Source: an uncultured Bacteroidales bacterium
Lineage (GTDB): Bacteria; Bacteroidota; Bacteroidia; Bacteroidales; UBA932
Reading direction: 5' to 3'
NCBI GenBank assembly: GCA_900318445.1
Contig: ONKO01000012.1
Location: 17,601-81,600 of the forward strand
DNA length: 64,000 bases
Numbering within the stretch: the first letter of the stretch is position 1; each line of letters opens with the position of its first letter. Under the pieces are notes generated by a model. That model worked only from the letters and a program-made list of their open reading frames with translations, searched no databases and was not told the origin of the DNA. This document shows, piece after piece, positions 26,169-36,586 of the stretch. The position numbers and the translations under genes are program-made.

Positions 26169-28490
26169 ATGAAAAAGATGATTTTTGCCACCCTGGTGGC
26201 AGTCATGGGCCTCTATTCCTGCAGCAAGACCGAGCTGGCCAATACCTCCAACCCGCTCCCTATGCCGGAAAACGTGGCCGCAAAGGTTCAGGGGCTGGAA
26301 ATCACTCCCAAGACCAACTACGTGGTAGTGGGGGAGGAAGTGTCCCTCACGGCCGCCTTCAAGCCGGAAGATGCCCAGGCCGGAACCATAACCTGGAAGT
26401 CCTCCGACGAGACTGTGGCTACTGTCGATGCCGGCGGTAAGGTGACTACTCTCGCAAAGGGTGTGGCCAGCATTACCGCTTCCGTGGACGGCGTATCGGC
26501 CAGCGCCCTCGTGAATGTATTCGCCGAGCGCGTTCCCGCTACCGAGATAGTGCTCAATAAGACGGAGGTGTCGCTCCTTGTGGGCCGCGCCGCCAATATT
26601 AAATCTTCCCTTCTCCCGGAGAATACCACCGATGCCCGCAAGCTGGAGTGGACCTCTTCCGATGAAAAGGTGGCCGTGGTGAGCTATGGTTATATCCAGG
26701 CCGTGGGCATGGGTGAAGCCACCATCACTGCCCGGCAGGACGATCTCACCGCTACCGTCAAGGTGACGGTGGCCGACAAGATTAAGCTGGTGGACCGCGC
26801 CGAGGCCTGGACGGTTACCGATACGCCCAAGTGGGACAAGAACTACTATGGTAAGATTACCGGCTCCCACGAAGAGGTTTCCGTCGCTGGCTTTGACGGC
26901 GAGTTCGCTTATTTTGGCATTGTGGAGGCCTCCAAGTTTGATGGTGTGGAAGCCGTTTCCAACGCTGTGTACGAGCAGGTAACGGAAAAGCAGGATGCCG
27001 GACAGAGCCCGGAAGGCCTTTTCCTGAAGGGAGAGGAGTTCTCTGCGAACTACTCCGAGAAAGGCGAGGCTGTAGCCTACCTCCTTGCTTACGACGAAGA
27101 GTTTGAGTTTACCGGCGAATACGTTGTTTACAACTTCACCGCTCGCGAGCCCGATCCCGTACACGCTACCGGTATCAAGTTTACCCAGGGCTGGTACGAT
27201 GACGAAATCACGGAAATCACCCTGAAGGAAGGCAAGAGCCTGAGCTATTTCAGCGCCAAACTCCTCCCGGATGACTGCACCGATACGGGCAGCATCAGCT
27301 TCAAGTCCTCGGATGAGTCTGTGGTGAAGCTCAGCTTGTACTATGAATCTTACTATACTGTTACCGCCGTTGCAGAAGGTGAAGCAGATATCATCGCTAC
27401 CTTCAATAATATCGAAGCCTCCATCCATGTGACCGTAACCGGTAACAACATTACTCTGACCGACCATTCCGCTACGTGGGCAGCGACCAAGGAAGTGACT
27501 GAGCAGTGGGGTTACACCATTGTCAACATTACCGTCACCGCCTGCGACGCAGCCTCGTTCTATGCTACAGCTACCGATGAGAAGCCTCAGGGAACTACGC
27601 TCAAGAGCACGCTCGCTGCCATGGCCGATGCTGCGCCTTCGTACAACATCCAGAGCGAGGTGCCCGCTACTATCCGAAACTGGGGCGGCCCGGACGGCCG
27701 GTATATCGTCATCCTCGGATACAATGGCGAAGATTTCTCCGGCGACTATGCCATCATCGACACCGAAGGCGGCACCACTCCCACGCCCGATCCGGGTACA
27801 GGTGGAGTGAGCGTGAACTTTGACGCCCAGGGCCAGTACCTGCAGAATACCTTTGGCGAAAGCGATGCCGTGCAGGACGAGGTGACGCTGGAAGGCTGGT
27901 TCAAGCCCTCTTCCCTCACCGGCGGCGGAGACAATATCCGCGTCCTCTGGGGAACGGAAGGCATCTTCCTCCTTCGCTACGAAGGTAGCCAGCTCAACCT
28001 GGTCTATGGCGGTGCCAAGCGTACCGATAAAAATGAGTACAATGAACGCAAGGTAACCTACACCACCAACATGGCCGTGAACGAGTGGCACCACATTGCC
28101 GCTACTTACAAGCGTGCCGAAAAAGCCCGCCTGTATGTAGACGGCGTGGAAGTTGCCTCCAACGACGCTGAAGACCATGCCGTCGAGCTTAACGGCGTGG
28201 GCGCCAAGTGGGATCTGCCGTTCTCCTTCATCATCGGCGCGGCCGGCCAGCCCAAGCGCAACTTCCTGGGCTCCATGGCTTACCTGCGCGTGTGGAATGT
28301 GGCCCGCACGGCCACGGAGATTGCTGCCAATATGAACGTGGCAAGCCCCGACGACGACAACTTCAACCTCCTGGCTGCCTGGAATTTCACCGAGGGAAGC
28401 GGCAACAATATTGCCGACTCTGCCTATGGCGTTTATCCGCTCACGGCCAACAGCAACCTGAGCTGGTCCAGTGATGCCCTGCCCTTCTAA
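26169..28490 (+). CDS. Ig-like (BIG2) and LamG lipoprotein of the glycan locus
   Basis: A 773-residue lipoprotein (lipobox MGLYSC). At least two N-terminal bacterial Ig-like domains are visible (WKSSDETVATVDAGGKVTTL, WTSSDEKVAVVSYGYIQAVG), and a third occurs around residue 350-430. They are followed by unknown segments and a C-terminal LamG_3 domain (LEGWFKPSSL, NEWHHIAATYKRAEKARLYV). It is probably an elongated cell-surface binding protein that holds the lectin domain away from the membrane. Last gene of the locus; transcription of rplM starts right after it from its own promoter. Confidence 0.85.
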   Translation: MKKMIFATLVAVMGLYSCSKTELANTSNPLPMPENVAAKVQGLEITPKTNYVVVGEEVSLTAAFKPEDAQAGTITWKSSDETVATVDAGGKVTTLAKGVASITASVDGVSASALVNVFAERVPATEIVLNKTEVSLLVGRAANIKSSLLPENTTDARKLEWTSSDEKVAVVSYGYIQAVGMGEATITARQDDLTATVKVTVADKIKLVDRAEAWTVTDTPKWDKNYYGKITGSHEEVSVAGFDGEFAYFGIVEASKFDGVEAVSNAVYEQVTEKQDAGQSPEGLFLKGEEFSANYSEKGEAVAYLLAYDEEFEFTGEYVVYNFTAREPDPVHATGIKFTQGWYDDEITEITLKEGKSLSYFSAKLLPDDCTDTGSISFKSSDESVVKLSLYYESYYTVTAVAEGEADIIATFNNIEASIHVTVTGNNITLTDHSATWAATKEVTEQWGYTIVNITVTACDAASFYATATDEKPQGTTLKSTLAAMADAAPSYNIQSEVPATIRNWGGPDGRYIVILGYNGEDFSGDYAIIDTEGGTTPTPDPGTGGVSVNFDAQGQYLQNTFGESDAVQDEVTLEGWFKPSSLTGGGDNIRVLWGTEGIFLLRYEGSQLNLVYGGAKRTDKNEYNERKVTYTTNMAVNEWHHIAATYKRAEKARLYVDGVEVASNDAEDHAVELNGVGAKWDLPFSFIIGAAGQPKRNFLGSMAYLRVWNVARTATEIAANMNVASPDDDNFNLLAAWNFTEGSGNNIADSAYGVYPLTANSNLSWSSDALPF

Positions 28491-28492
28491 TA

Positions 28493-28524
28493 TTTGGTAA
28501 TCTCCCAAAAAATAACTACCTTTG
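28493..28524 (+). promoter_or_regulatory. rplM promoter (TTTG-N20-TACCTTTG)
   Basis: TTTG at 28493-28496 and TACCTTTG at 28517-28524 with a 20-base spacer are a full consensus match. A leader of about 55 bases follows, with short complementary blocks TCCC and GGGGA. Confidence 0.85.
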
Positions 28525-28584
28525 CGGTCCCTCTCATTGTAGGGGGATCGCAATTTTTATGTTAAACCATTAATAATCAAGACA

Positions 28585-29037
28585 GTGGACACACTTAGCT
28601 ACAAAACAGTCTCCCTGAACAAGGCAACTGTGAACAAGGAGTGGCTCGTCATTGATGCAACCGACCTCGTGCTCGGTCGCCTGGCTTCCCGCGTGGCTCT
28701 CGTGCTGCGTGGCAAGAACAAGCCCGGCTACACCCCGCATGTGGACTGTGGTGACAACGTCATCATCGTCAACGCCGACAAGATCCGTCTTACCGGCAAG
28801 AAGATGACCGACCGCGTTTACGTTCGCTACACCGGCTATCCGGGTGGCCAGCGCTTCTCCACTCCCCGCGACATCATGGCTTCCCGCCCCGAGGAACTCA
28901 TCCGCATGTCTGTGCGCGGAATGCTGCCGAAGACCCGTCTCGGCGACAAGCTCATCAACAACCTGTACATCTATGCAGGTCCTGAGCACAAACAGCAGGC
29001 ACAGAACCCCAAGACCATTAAGTTTAACGAAATCTAA
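28585..29037 (+). CDS. rplM: 50S ribosomal protein L13
   Basis: 150 residues, full-length L13, with LVIDATDLVLGRLASRVA, HVDCGDNVIIVNADKI and YTGYPGGQ. The GTG start at 28585 is chosen because the family in Bacteroides begins MDTLSYKT, exactly as here. It is followed after 9 bases by rpsI, the usual L13-S9 pair. Confidence 0.97.
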   Translation: MDTLSYKTVSLNKATVNKEWLVIDATDLVLGRLASRVALVLRGKNKPGYTPHVDCGDNVIIVNADKIRLTGKKMTDRVYVRYTGYPGGQRFSTPRDIMASRPEELIRMSVRGMLPKTRLGDKLINNLYIYAGPEHKQQAQNPKTIKFNEI

Positions 29038-29046
29038 ACAGAGCAC

Positions 29047-29436
29047 ATGGAACAGAAACACGCCCTTGGAAGACGTAAATCAGCCGTCGCTCGTGTTTAT
29101 GTAGTACCCGGTAACGGCAAGTTCGTCATCAACGACCGCGCCATGGAGGAGTACTTCAAAGAGGAAACTCTTCAGTACATCGCCAACCAGGCCCTCGAGG
29201 TCACCGGTACTGCAGGCCAGTTTGACATCAAGGTCACCCTCGTAGGTGGTGGTACCAAAGGTCAGGCCGAAGCCGTTCGTCTCGGAATCGCCCGCGCCCT
29301 GTGCGAGGTGGACAAAGAGGCCTACCGCTCCACGCTGAAGGCCGCCGGCTTCCTCACCCGCGACGCTCGCGAAGTTGAGCGTAAGAAGCCCGGTCAGCCT
29401 GGCGCACGTCGTCGCTTCCAGTTCAGTAAACGTTAA
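29047..29436 (+). CDS. rpsI: 30S ribosomal protein S9
   Basis: 129 residues, complete S9. Conserved GRRKSAVARVYV at the start and the basic C-terminal tail GQPGARRRFQFSKR, which reaches the P-site tRNA in the ribosome. Second gene of the rplM transcript. Confidence 0.97.
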   Translation: MEQKHALGRRKSAVARVYVVPGNGKFVINDRAMEEYFKEETLQYIANQALEVTGTAGQFDIKVTLVGGGTKGQAEAVRLGIARALCEVDKEAYRSTLKAAGFLTRDAREVERKKPGQPGARRRFQFSKR

Positions 29437-29613
29437 TACTGGAGTTACGTCAGCACGGTACGGGTTTTCATCAAATCCTGAGACTCTGGTGAGGATGAGA
29501 ATCTTCCCAGGCTACAAGAAGGATTGCCCGGCCGCGAAAAAATCCCGAAGACCAGTCAGGAACTGCTACTTCGGATTGATGAAAGAGTTAAAAACAAAGA
29601 CAAACGAAAACCC
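29437..29613 (+). promoter_or_regulatory. Structured leader between rpsI and rpsB
   Basis: A 177-base gap inside a ribosomal protein operon with no gene. It contains a hairpin in which 29542-29550 (ATCCCGAAG) pairs with 29569-29576 (CTTCGGAT) with one bulge, and CAGT/ACTG stacks inside. An in-frame upstream start at 29524 would read through this and is rejected. It may be an S2-type autogenous leader; this is an inference. Confidence 0.4.
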
Positions 29614-30450
29614 ATGTCTAGAACAAATTTCGAACAACTTCTTGAAGCAGGCACCCACTTCGGCCACCTGGCCCGCAAGTGGAACCCCAAGATGGCTCCG
29701 TATATCTTCGACCAGAAGAACGGTATCCACATCATCGACCTGCACAAGACCGTCGTAAAGATCGACGAGGCAGCCGAGGTCCTCAAGGAAATGGCCCGCA
29801 GTGGCCGCAAGGTCCTCTTCGTTGCCACCAAGAAGCAGGCAAAGGACGTCGTCGCCACCAAGGCCGCCGAGGTCAATATGCCTTCCGTGACCGAGCGTTG
29901 GCCGGGTGGTATGCTTACCAACTTTCCCACCATTCGCAAGGCCGTCAAGAAAATGAATACCATCGACAAGATGAAGGAAGATGGCACCTTCGAGAAGCTC
30001 GCCAAGCGTGAGCGCCTCCAGGTGGAGCGCCAGCGGGCCAAGCTGGAGAAGAACCTCGGTTCTATCCGCGACATGTCCCGTCTGCCCAGCGCCCTCTTCG
30101 TGGTCGACGTTCAGAAAGAGGCCAACGCCGTGAAGGAAGCCGCCCGTCTGAACATTCCGGTAATCGCTATGGTTGACACTTGTTGCGATCCTACCCCTAT
30201 TGATTACGTGATTCCCGCCAACGACGACGCCACGAAGTCCATCGAGCTCATCATGGATGTGATGTGCAAGGCTATCAGCGAGGGCCTGGAAGAGCGCAAG
30301 CTTGAGAAGGAGAAGGAAGCTCCCGAGGCCGATGCCGAGGCTGCTTCAGAGGCTCCCGCCAAGAAGCTCCGCTCCCGCCGCGCTCCCAAGGCCGAGGCCG
30401 CCGAAGAGGCTGCTCCCGCCGCTGAGACCGAAACTCCCGCTGCAGAGTAA
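29614..30450 (+). CDS. rpsB: 30S ribosomal protein S2
   Basis: 278 residues. The S2 core is clear from FEQLLEAGTHFGHLARKWNP, KMAPYIFDQKNGIHIIDL, ERWPGGMLTNFPTI and PVIAMVDTCCDPTPIDYVIP. After residue about 235 a low-complexity, Glu/Ala-rich tail of about 40 residues is added, common in Bacteroidetes S2. The ATG at 29614 is chosen because the family begins MSRTNFEQLL. Paired with tsf as in most bacteria. Confidence 0.96.
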   Translation: MSRTNFEQLLEAGTHFGHLARKWNPKMAPYIFDQKNGIHIIDLHKTVVKIDEAAEVLKEMARSGRKVLFVATKKQAKDVVATKAAEVNMPSVTERWPGGMLTNFPTIRKAVKKMNTIDKMKEDGTFEKLAKRERLQVERQRAKLEKNLGSIRDMSRLPSALFVVDVQKEANAVKEAARLNIPVIAMVDTCCDPTPIDYVIPANDDATKSIELIMDVMCKAISEGLEERKLEKEKEAPEADAEAASEAPAKKLRSRRAPKAEAAEEAAPAAETETPAAE

Positions 30451-30476
30451 TTAACCGTTAAAAGCAAGTAAAGATT

Positions 30477-31475
30477 ATGGCTATTGCATTAGCAGACATC
30501 AAGAAGCTGCGCGACATGACCAGCGCCGGCATGATGGATTGCAAGAAGGCCCTCGAAGAGGCCGCCGGCGACTTCAAACGCGCCGTTGAAATCCTTCGTG
30601 AGAAAGGTAAGTCCACTCTTGCCAAGCGTGGTGAGAACGAGACCACCCAGGGTGCTGTCCTGAGCCGCGTTAACGGCGGAAAGGCCGTGCTCGTGTGCCT
30701 GGGTTGCGAAACCGACTTCGTCGCTGCCACCCCCGACTTCAAGAAGCTCGCCGGTGAGATTGCAGACGCAGCCATCACCGCTTTTCCCGCCGACGTAGAG
30801 GCCCTGAAGGCTGTGAAGCTTGCCAGCGGTTATTCCCTCGAGGAAGACATCACCAACCAGGCCGGTAAGACCGGTGAGAAGCACGTTCTTGCCTACTACG
30901 GCGCCCTCGAGGCTCCTTTCGTGAGCGAGTACGTACACTTTAACGGCAAGCTGGGCGCCATCGTCGCTTTCAACAAGGAGGTTCCCTCCGAGATTGCCCG
31001 CGGTATCGCCATGCAGGTTGCTTCCATGAACCCTGTGGCTGTAGACGCTGCTTCCGTTCCTGCCGAGGTTATCGAGTCCGAGAAGACCGTGGCCGAGCAG
31101 AAGACCAAGGACGAGCAGGTTCAGAAAGCTGTGGACAACGCCCTCAAGAAGGCCGGCATCAACCCCGCCCACGTTGACAGCGAAGACCACATCGAGTCCA
31201 ACACCGCCAAGGGCTGGCTCACTCCCGAGCAGGCTCAGCAGGCCCGTGACATCATCGCCAAAGTTGGCGCCGAGACCCTTGCCTCCCTCGCCTCCAAGGT
31301 GCAGATGATCGCCGGCATCGTGAACGGCCGTATCCAGAAGTTCCTGAAGGAGAACACCCTCATGGAGCAGGAGTACCAGCTGTCCGACGACAAGGCTTCC
31401 GTAGCCGCCGCCCTCAAGGCCGTGGATCCCGAGGCCAAGGTGCTTGGTTTCAAGCGCTTCTCCCTCTCCGACTAA
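30477..31475 (+). CDS. tsf: Elongation factor Ts
   Basis: 332 residues. The guanine nucleotide exchange factor of EF-Tu, with LRDMTSAGMMDCKKALEEA at the start and the TDFV motif in GCETDFVAATPDF. The longer length than E. coli EF-Ts (about 283) agrees with Bacteroidetes members, which carry an expanded middle region. It ends the rplM-rpsI-rpsB-tsf group and is followed by a strong terminator. Confidence 0.96.
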   Translation: MAIALADIKKLRDMTSAGMMDCKKALEEAAGDFKRAVEILREKGKSTLAKRGENETTQGAVLSRVNGGKAVLVCLGCETDFVAATPDFKKLAGEIADAAITAFPADVEALKAVKLASGYSLEEDITNQAGKTGEKHVLAYYGALEAPFVSEYVHFNGKLGAIVAFNKEVPSEIARGIAMQVASMNPVAVDAASVPAEVIESEKTVAEQKTKDEQVQKAVDNALKKAGINPAHVDSEDHIESNTAKGWLTPEQAQQARDIIAKVGAETLASLASKVQMIAGIVNGRIQKFLKENTLMEQEYQLSDDKASVAAALKAVDPEAKVLGFKRFSLSD

Positions 31476-31494
31476 AAGTCGAACTGGTAAAGAT

Positions 31495-31528
31495 AAAAGC
31501 CGGTCCTCAAAAAGGGCCGGCTTTTTTT
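31495..31528. terminator. Rho-independent terminator after tsf
   Basis: AAAAGCCGG and CCGGCTTTTTTT form a GC-rich stem with a run of seven T residues at 31522-31528. The A-rich left flank lets it serve the convergent PCMD gene as well; its T run overlaps that gene's stop codon. Confidence 0.9.
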
Positions 31529-32321
31529 AGTAGGTGAACTCGAGCTCGTCCAGATATAGGACAGAGCCGGTGCTGCCGGTAAAGGAGTCTCCAAGGGCGC
31601 TGGAAGAGGCTACGATGGCAACGTAGCGGGGCGTGCGGCCGTTCCGGTACTTGATCTCGATGGAGAAGGGCTCGTAGGCACCCATCTTCTTCTTGAAATA
31701 GATCTTTCCAAGGCCGATGATCCCGGGATCGTTCTCCTCATCCAGGGCAAGGTCGGGCGGGCACACCTCGATTGGAGTGTCCCAATCGGCAAGGACGATG
31801 GCGAGGCTGCCGGTGTCGGGTTTTCCCTCCAGGTCCTTGTGCCCTTTGTCGGCAAAGTCGATGGGGCCCGGCTTGTAGCAGGCATATCCTTTCAGCGTAG
31901 TGGGACGCTCAGTGAACGGAACGCCCCAGAACAGGTGGGCCGTCATCCTGGAAAGGTCAATGCCTCCGGTGTAGCCGTTGAAAATGCTTCCGGCTGCCAG
32001 CTTCTTGATAAAGAGCACCTTGATGAGCTGGCTTTTGAGACAGAGGGCCTTCTTGCCGGGCCCCGGAACTGCTACAAAATTCTCTTCGGGCATGACGGTC
32101 GGGGCGCCATAGAAGGCGGTGGTTCCGTTGGCGCTGCCCCAGATTTTTTTCTCTTCGGAAGTGGCATCGCTCCCGTAGCACACGTCATATCCTTTCTTGT
32201 CCTTGCTCCAGTGGTCGAAAGACATGTTGTAGAGTTGTCCCGGACGGACGGGCGGCTGCGACGACGTGGCGAGGAGCCATGCCGCAGAAACCGTCAGAAA
32301 AAAAGTCATTTTCATAGTCAT
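31527..32321 (-). CDS. PCMD-domain exported protein
   Basis: A 264-residue protein with a signal sequence (MTFFLTVSAAWLLATSS). The rest matches the Bacteroidetes putative carbohydrate metabolism (PCMD) domain: YNMSFDHWSK at the start, FTERPTTLKGYACYKPG in the middle and IVASSSALGDSFTGSTGSVL at the end. The family has a jelly-roll fold and is thought to bind glycans. It usually sits in larger surface proteins; here it is nearly the whole protein. It is transcribed alone from a consensus promoter and shares a terminator with tsf. Confidence 0.82.
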   Translation of the reverse strand: MTMKMTFFLTVSAAWLLATSSQPPVRPGQLYNMSFDHWSKDKKGYDVCYGSDATSEEKKIWGSANGTTAFYGAPTVMPEENFVAVPGPGKKALCLKSQLIKVLFIKKLAAGSIFNGYTGGIDLSRMTAHLFWGVPFTERPTTLKGYACYKPGPIDFADKGHKDLEGKPDTGSLAIVLADWDTPIEVCPPDLALDEENDPGIIGLGKIYFKKKMGAYEPFSIEIKYRNGRTPRYVAIVASSSALGDSFTGSTGSVLYLDELEFTY

Positions 32322-32328
32322 ATTGGTA

Positions 32329-32359
32329 CAAAGGTAAATCTTTTTGTCCGTGTGGGCAA
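32329..32359 (-). promoter_or_regulatory. Promoter of the PCMD gene (TTG-N20-TACCTTTG)
   Basis: TACCTTTG at 32329-32336 and TTG 20 bases upstream on the minus strand. The -7 box ends 7 bases before the ATG, so the leader is extremely short. It is divergent from the atpD promoter region. Confidence 0.75.
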
Positions 32360-32371
32360 CTCAAATTTTAG

Positions 32372-33940
<1,569 letters not shown>

Positions 33941-33959
33941 ATTCTTCGCTTCGCTCAGA

Positions 33960-34202
33960 ATGACAATAAGCCTACATATCCTAAGCCCCGAAGGGACATT
34001 GGTCAAGGCCGATGTCTCGCTGGTGTCGCTTCCCGGTACATTGTCGCCGTTTACGGTGCTGCCGGGCCATGCCGCCATGGTCACGTCCCTTTCGGAAGGA
34101 AACGTCCGCTATGTGGAAGACGGAGTGGAAAAGCATATCCAGATCAAAGATGGCTTCGCCGAAGTTAAAGACAACACTGTAACCGTCTGTGTAGAAGCAT
34201 GA
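33960..34202 (+). CDS. atpC: ATP synthase F1 subunit epsilon
   Basis: 80 residues. The N-terminal beta-sandwich of epsilon is complete (LHILSPEGTLVKADVSLVSL, FTVLPGHAAMVTSL). The C-terminal two-helix inhibitory domain found in E. coli is missing, as in other Bacteroidetes. It ends in an ATGA overlap with atpB. Confidence 0.93.
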   Translation: MTISLHILSPEGTLVKADVSLVSLPGTLSPFTVLPGHAAMVTSLSEGNVRYVEDGVEKHIQIKDGFAEVKDNTVTVCVEA

Positions 34203-35236
34203 TTCTGCCCCTGTTCATATCGCTCCTTCTTCTCCTTTGGCCTACGGCCGAAGAAAACCATTTTTCTTCGACCATCGCAAGCCCTGCGCTCGAGGAGGGG
34301 GCTAACGGTGCTGAGGAGGAAATTAATATCTCCGAAATCATCTTCGAACACATCGGAGACGAATACGAGTGGCACATCACCGAGTGGAAGGGAAAACCCA
34401 TCGCCATTCCACTGCCCTGCATTGTGGTGGACGGCGGCGTTAAGGTCTTCACGGCCCATCATGCGGCGGAGCGCGGCTATACCTTCAACGAAGACGGCAA
34501 ACTGGTAAACGCCCTCACCGGAGAACGCCCCCTGGACCTCTCCATCACCAAGAACGTGCTGGCGCTCATGATGAGCACCTTCCTCCTGTTGTTTATCGTG
34601 CTCTGGACCGCCCGCTGGTACCGCAAACACGACGCCCTCAAGGAAGCCCCCACGGGCCTTGCCGCCTTCGTGGAGCCGCTCATCATGATGGTCCACGACA
34701 TGGCAAAGGAGAACATCGGCCCGGACTACCGGAAATTCTCTCCGTTCCTTTGCATGGCGTTCCTCTGGATCCTCCTCAATAACTTCCTGGGCATCCTGCC
34801 CTTCTTCCCGGGAGGCGCCAACCTCACCGGCAACATTGCCATTACGCTGGTACTGGCCCTGTGCACCTTCTTCACGGTGAACCTGAACGGTACCAAGCAC
34901 TACTATAAAGAGATTTTCCTCCCGGATGTTCCGGGATTCCTCAAACCCATCATGCCGGTCATCGAGGTGTTCAGCGCCATCATGAAACCGGTATCCCTTA
35001 CCATCCGTCTTTTCGCCAACATGCTGGCCGGCCATATCATGATCCTGTGCATGGTGTGCATCATCTTCATCATGGCCAAGTACGGCCCGCTCCTGAGCGG
35101 CGGCATGACGCTGGTAAGCGTGCTCTTCGGCGTCTTCCTGGATGCGCTGGAGTGCCTGGTAGCCTTTATCCAGGCCTATGTATTTACCATGCTCAGCTCC
35201 ATTTACATTGGAATGGCCCGGGCACACGAAGAATAA
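34199..35236 (+). CDS. atpB: ATP synthase F0 subunit a
   Basis: 345 residues, an integral membrane subunit forming the proton half-channels. The essential arginine lies in TIRLFANMLAGHIMI. It has an extra N-terminal hydrophobic segment followed by about 100 hydrophilic residues before the first core helix (NVLALMMSTFLLLFIVLW), a Bacteroidetes feature that makes it longer than E. coli subunit a (271). Translation is coupled to atpC by a 4-base overlap. Confidence 0.95.
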   Translation: MILPLFISLLLLLWPTAEENHFSSTIASPALEEGANGAEEEINISEIIFEHIGDEYEWHITEWKGKPIAIPLPCIVVDGGVKVFTAHHAAERGYTFNEDGKLVNALTGERPLDLSITKNVLALMMSTFLLLFIVLWTARWYRKHDALKEAPTGLAAFVEPLIMMVHDMAKENIGPDYRKFSPFLCMAFLWILLNNFLGILPFFPGGANLTGNIAITLVLALCTFFTVNLNGTKHYYKEIFLPDVPGFLKPIMPVIEVFSAIMKPVSLTIRLFANMLAGHIMILCMVCIIFIMAKYGPLLSGGMTLVSVLFGVFLDALECLVAFIQAYVFTMLSSIYIGMARAHEE

Positions 35237-35255
35237 ACTTTAAATTATTGATATT

Positions 35256-35516
35256 ATGATTCTTTCTACTATCCTCCTTCAGGCCGCCGCTGGTGCAGCC
35301 CTCGGAAAAGCCGGTGCCGCTCTGGGCGCCGCCATCGCTGCCATCGCCGCCGCTATCGGTATCGGTAAGATTGGCAAGTCCACCATGGAGGCCATCGCAC
35401 GCCAGCCGGAAAGCGCCGGTAACCTGCGTACTTCCATGATCATCGCCGCCGGTATGGTGGAAGGCGCTGCCCTGTTCGCCATCATCGTGGCCCTCCTGGC
35501 TATCGTAATCAAGTAA
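35256..35516 (+). CDS. atpE: ATP synthase F0 subunit c
   Basis: 86 residues forming a two-helix hairpin. The polar loop is ARQPES and the ion-binding glutamate is in GMVEGAALFA. The residue after this Glu is Gly and not Ser/Thr, which argues for a proton-type rather than sodium-type ring. A Gly/Ala-rich first helix is typical. Confidence 0.95.
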   Translation: MILSTILLQAAAGAALGKAGAALGAAIAAIAAAIGIGKIGKSTMEAIARQPESAGNLRTSMIIAAGMVEGAALFAIIVALLAIVIK

Positions 35517-35521
35517 TTACC

Positions 35522-36028
35522 ATGAATCTGGTTACGCCCGAATTCGGCCTCCTGTTCTGGATGGTCGTTATCTTCGGCATCGTGTTCTTCCTCCTGGCCA
35601 AATTCGGCTTTCCCGTCATTACGGACATGGTGGATGAGCGCAGTGCCAAGATCGCCCAGTCCCTCAAGGACGCCGACGAAATTCAGGCGCGCATGGAGCA
35701 GTGGAAGTCCGAGCACGCGAAGATGCTGGAAGACGTTCGCAAAGAGCAGTCGGCCATCCTTCGCGAAGCCACCGAGACCCGCGCCCGCATCATCTCCGAG
35801 GCAAAGGAGGCCGCCAAGGCCGAGGCCGACAAGATGATCGCCGATGCCAAGGTCCAGATTGCCGCCGAGAAAGAGAGCGCCCTGCGCGACGTGCGCAAGG
35901 AAGTGGCCCTTCTCGGTGTCCAGGTGGCAGAAAAAGTACTCCGTCACGAGCTGCAGGATGATGGAAGCCAGCAGGCCCTCCTGGACCAGCTGGTAAAGGA
36001 AGCCTCTGAGGCCAGTCTCCGCTCATGA
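35522..36028 (+). CDS. atpF: ATP synthase F0 subunit b
   Basis: 168 residues. One N-terminal membrane helix (LLFWMVVIFGIVFFLLAKFG) and a long charged coiled coil, the peripheral stalk. It follows atpE by 5 bases and overlaps atpH by 4 (ATGA). Confidence 0.94.
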   Translation: MNLVTPEFGLLFWMVVIFGIVFFLLAKFGFPVITDMVDERSAKIAQSLKDADEIQARMEQWKSEHAKMLEDVRKEQSAILREATETRARIISEAKEAAKAEADKMIADAKVQIAAEKESALRDVRKEVALLGVQVAEKVLRHELQDDGSQQALLDQLVKEASEASLRS

Positions 36029-36585
36029 ACCGCAGCATCGTCGTCATCCGCTACGCCACCGCGCTGGTGAAATATGCCCGTGAAAGCGGGCAGGGAGACC
36101 TCCTGTGCACCCAGGCCGAGGTCCTGGGAAAGACGCTTCGCTCCGTCCCGGACCTTCGCCGCATGCTGTCGGCAGCCGAAGACGTGGTCCCCTCCCGGGA
36201 CAAGCTTAAACTGCTGGAAGGAGCGCTGGAAGGCAGGATGGCTCCCGAGCTGGACCGTTTCCTGGCCCTTGTGTGCAGTAACGGCCGCATGGATATGGTA
36301 GAGGACATCCTCCGCAGCTTTGTGGATGCCTACCGCCGCTCCATGGGCGTGAGAAAAGCGCACCTTGTCACGGTGAGCACTCCGCCGCCGCATCTTCTAG
36401 ACCAGCTCAAGGCGCTGGTGAAGGAAAAGACCGGGGACGACGTCCTCATAGAAACCGAGGTGGATCCGTCCCTTATCGGAGGCTTCGTCTTCGACATAGA
36501 CGACTACCTCATGGATGCCAGCGTCAAGCGCCAGCTGGAACTCATCCGCGAACAGTTTATTGAACGAAACAGAAGAATTATCTAA
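36025..36585 (+). CDS. atpH: ATP synthase F1 subunit delta
   Basis: 186 residues, the OSCP-type delta subunit linking stalk and F1 head. The helical N-terminal domain ([17 protein letters not shown]) and the C-terminal block [20 protein letters not shown] are recognisable. It overlaps atpF and is 1 base from atpA. Confidence 0.92.
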   Translation: MNRSIVVIRYATALVKYARESGQGDLLCTQAEVLGKTLRSVPDLRRMLSAAEDVVPSRDKLKLLEGALEGRMAPELDRFLALVCSNGRMDMVEDILRSFVDAYRRSMGVRKAHLVTVSTPPPHLLDQLKALVKEKTGDDVLIETEVDPSLIGGFVFDIDDYLMDASVKRQLELIREQFIERNRRII

Positions 36586-36586
36586 G

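Noticed and set aside
26136-28553. An 805-codon antisense frame over the Ig-like/LamG gene, and similar ones over atpA, atpD and the aromatic operon
   Set aside because: Same effect: long stop-free antisense frames caused by codon use. No promoters or homology support them.
29524-29613. N-terminal extension of S2
   Set aside because: The 30 extra residues do not match S2, and the family start MSRTNFEQL lies at 29614.
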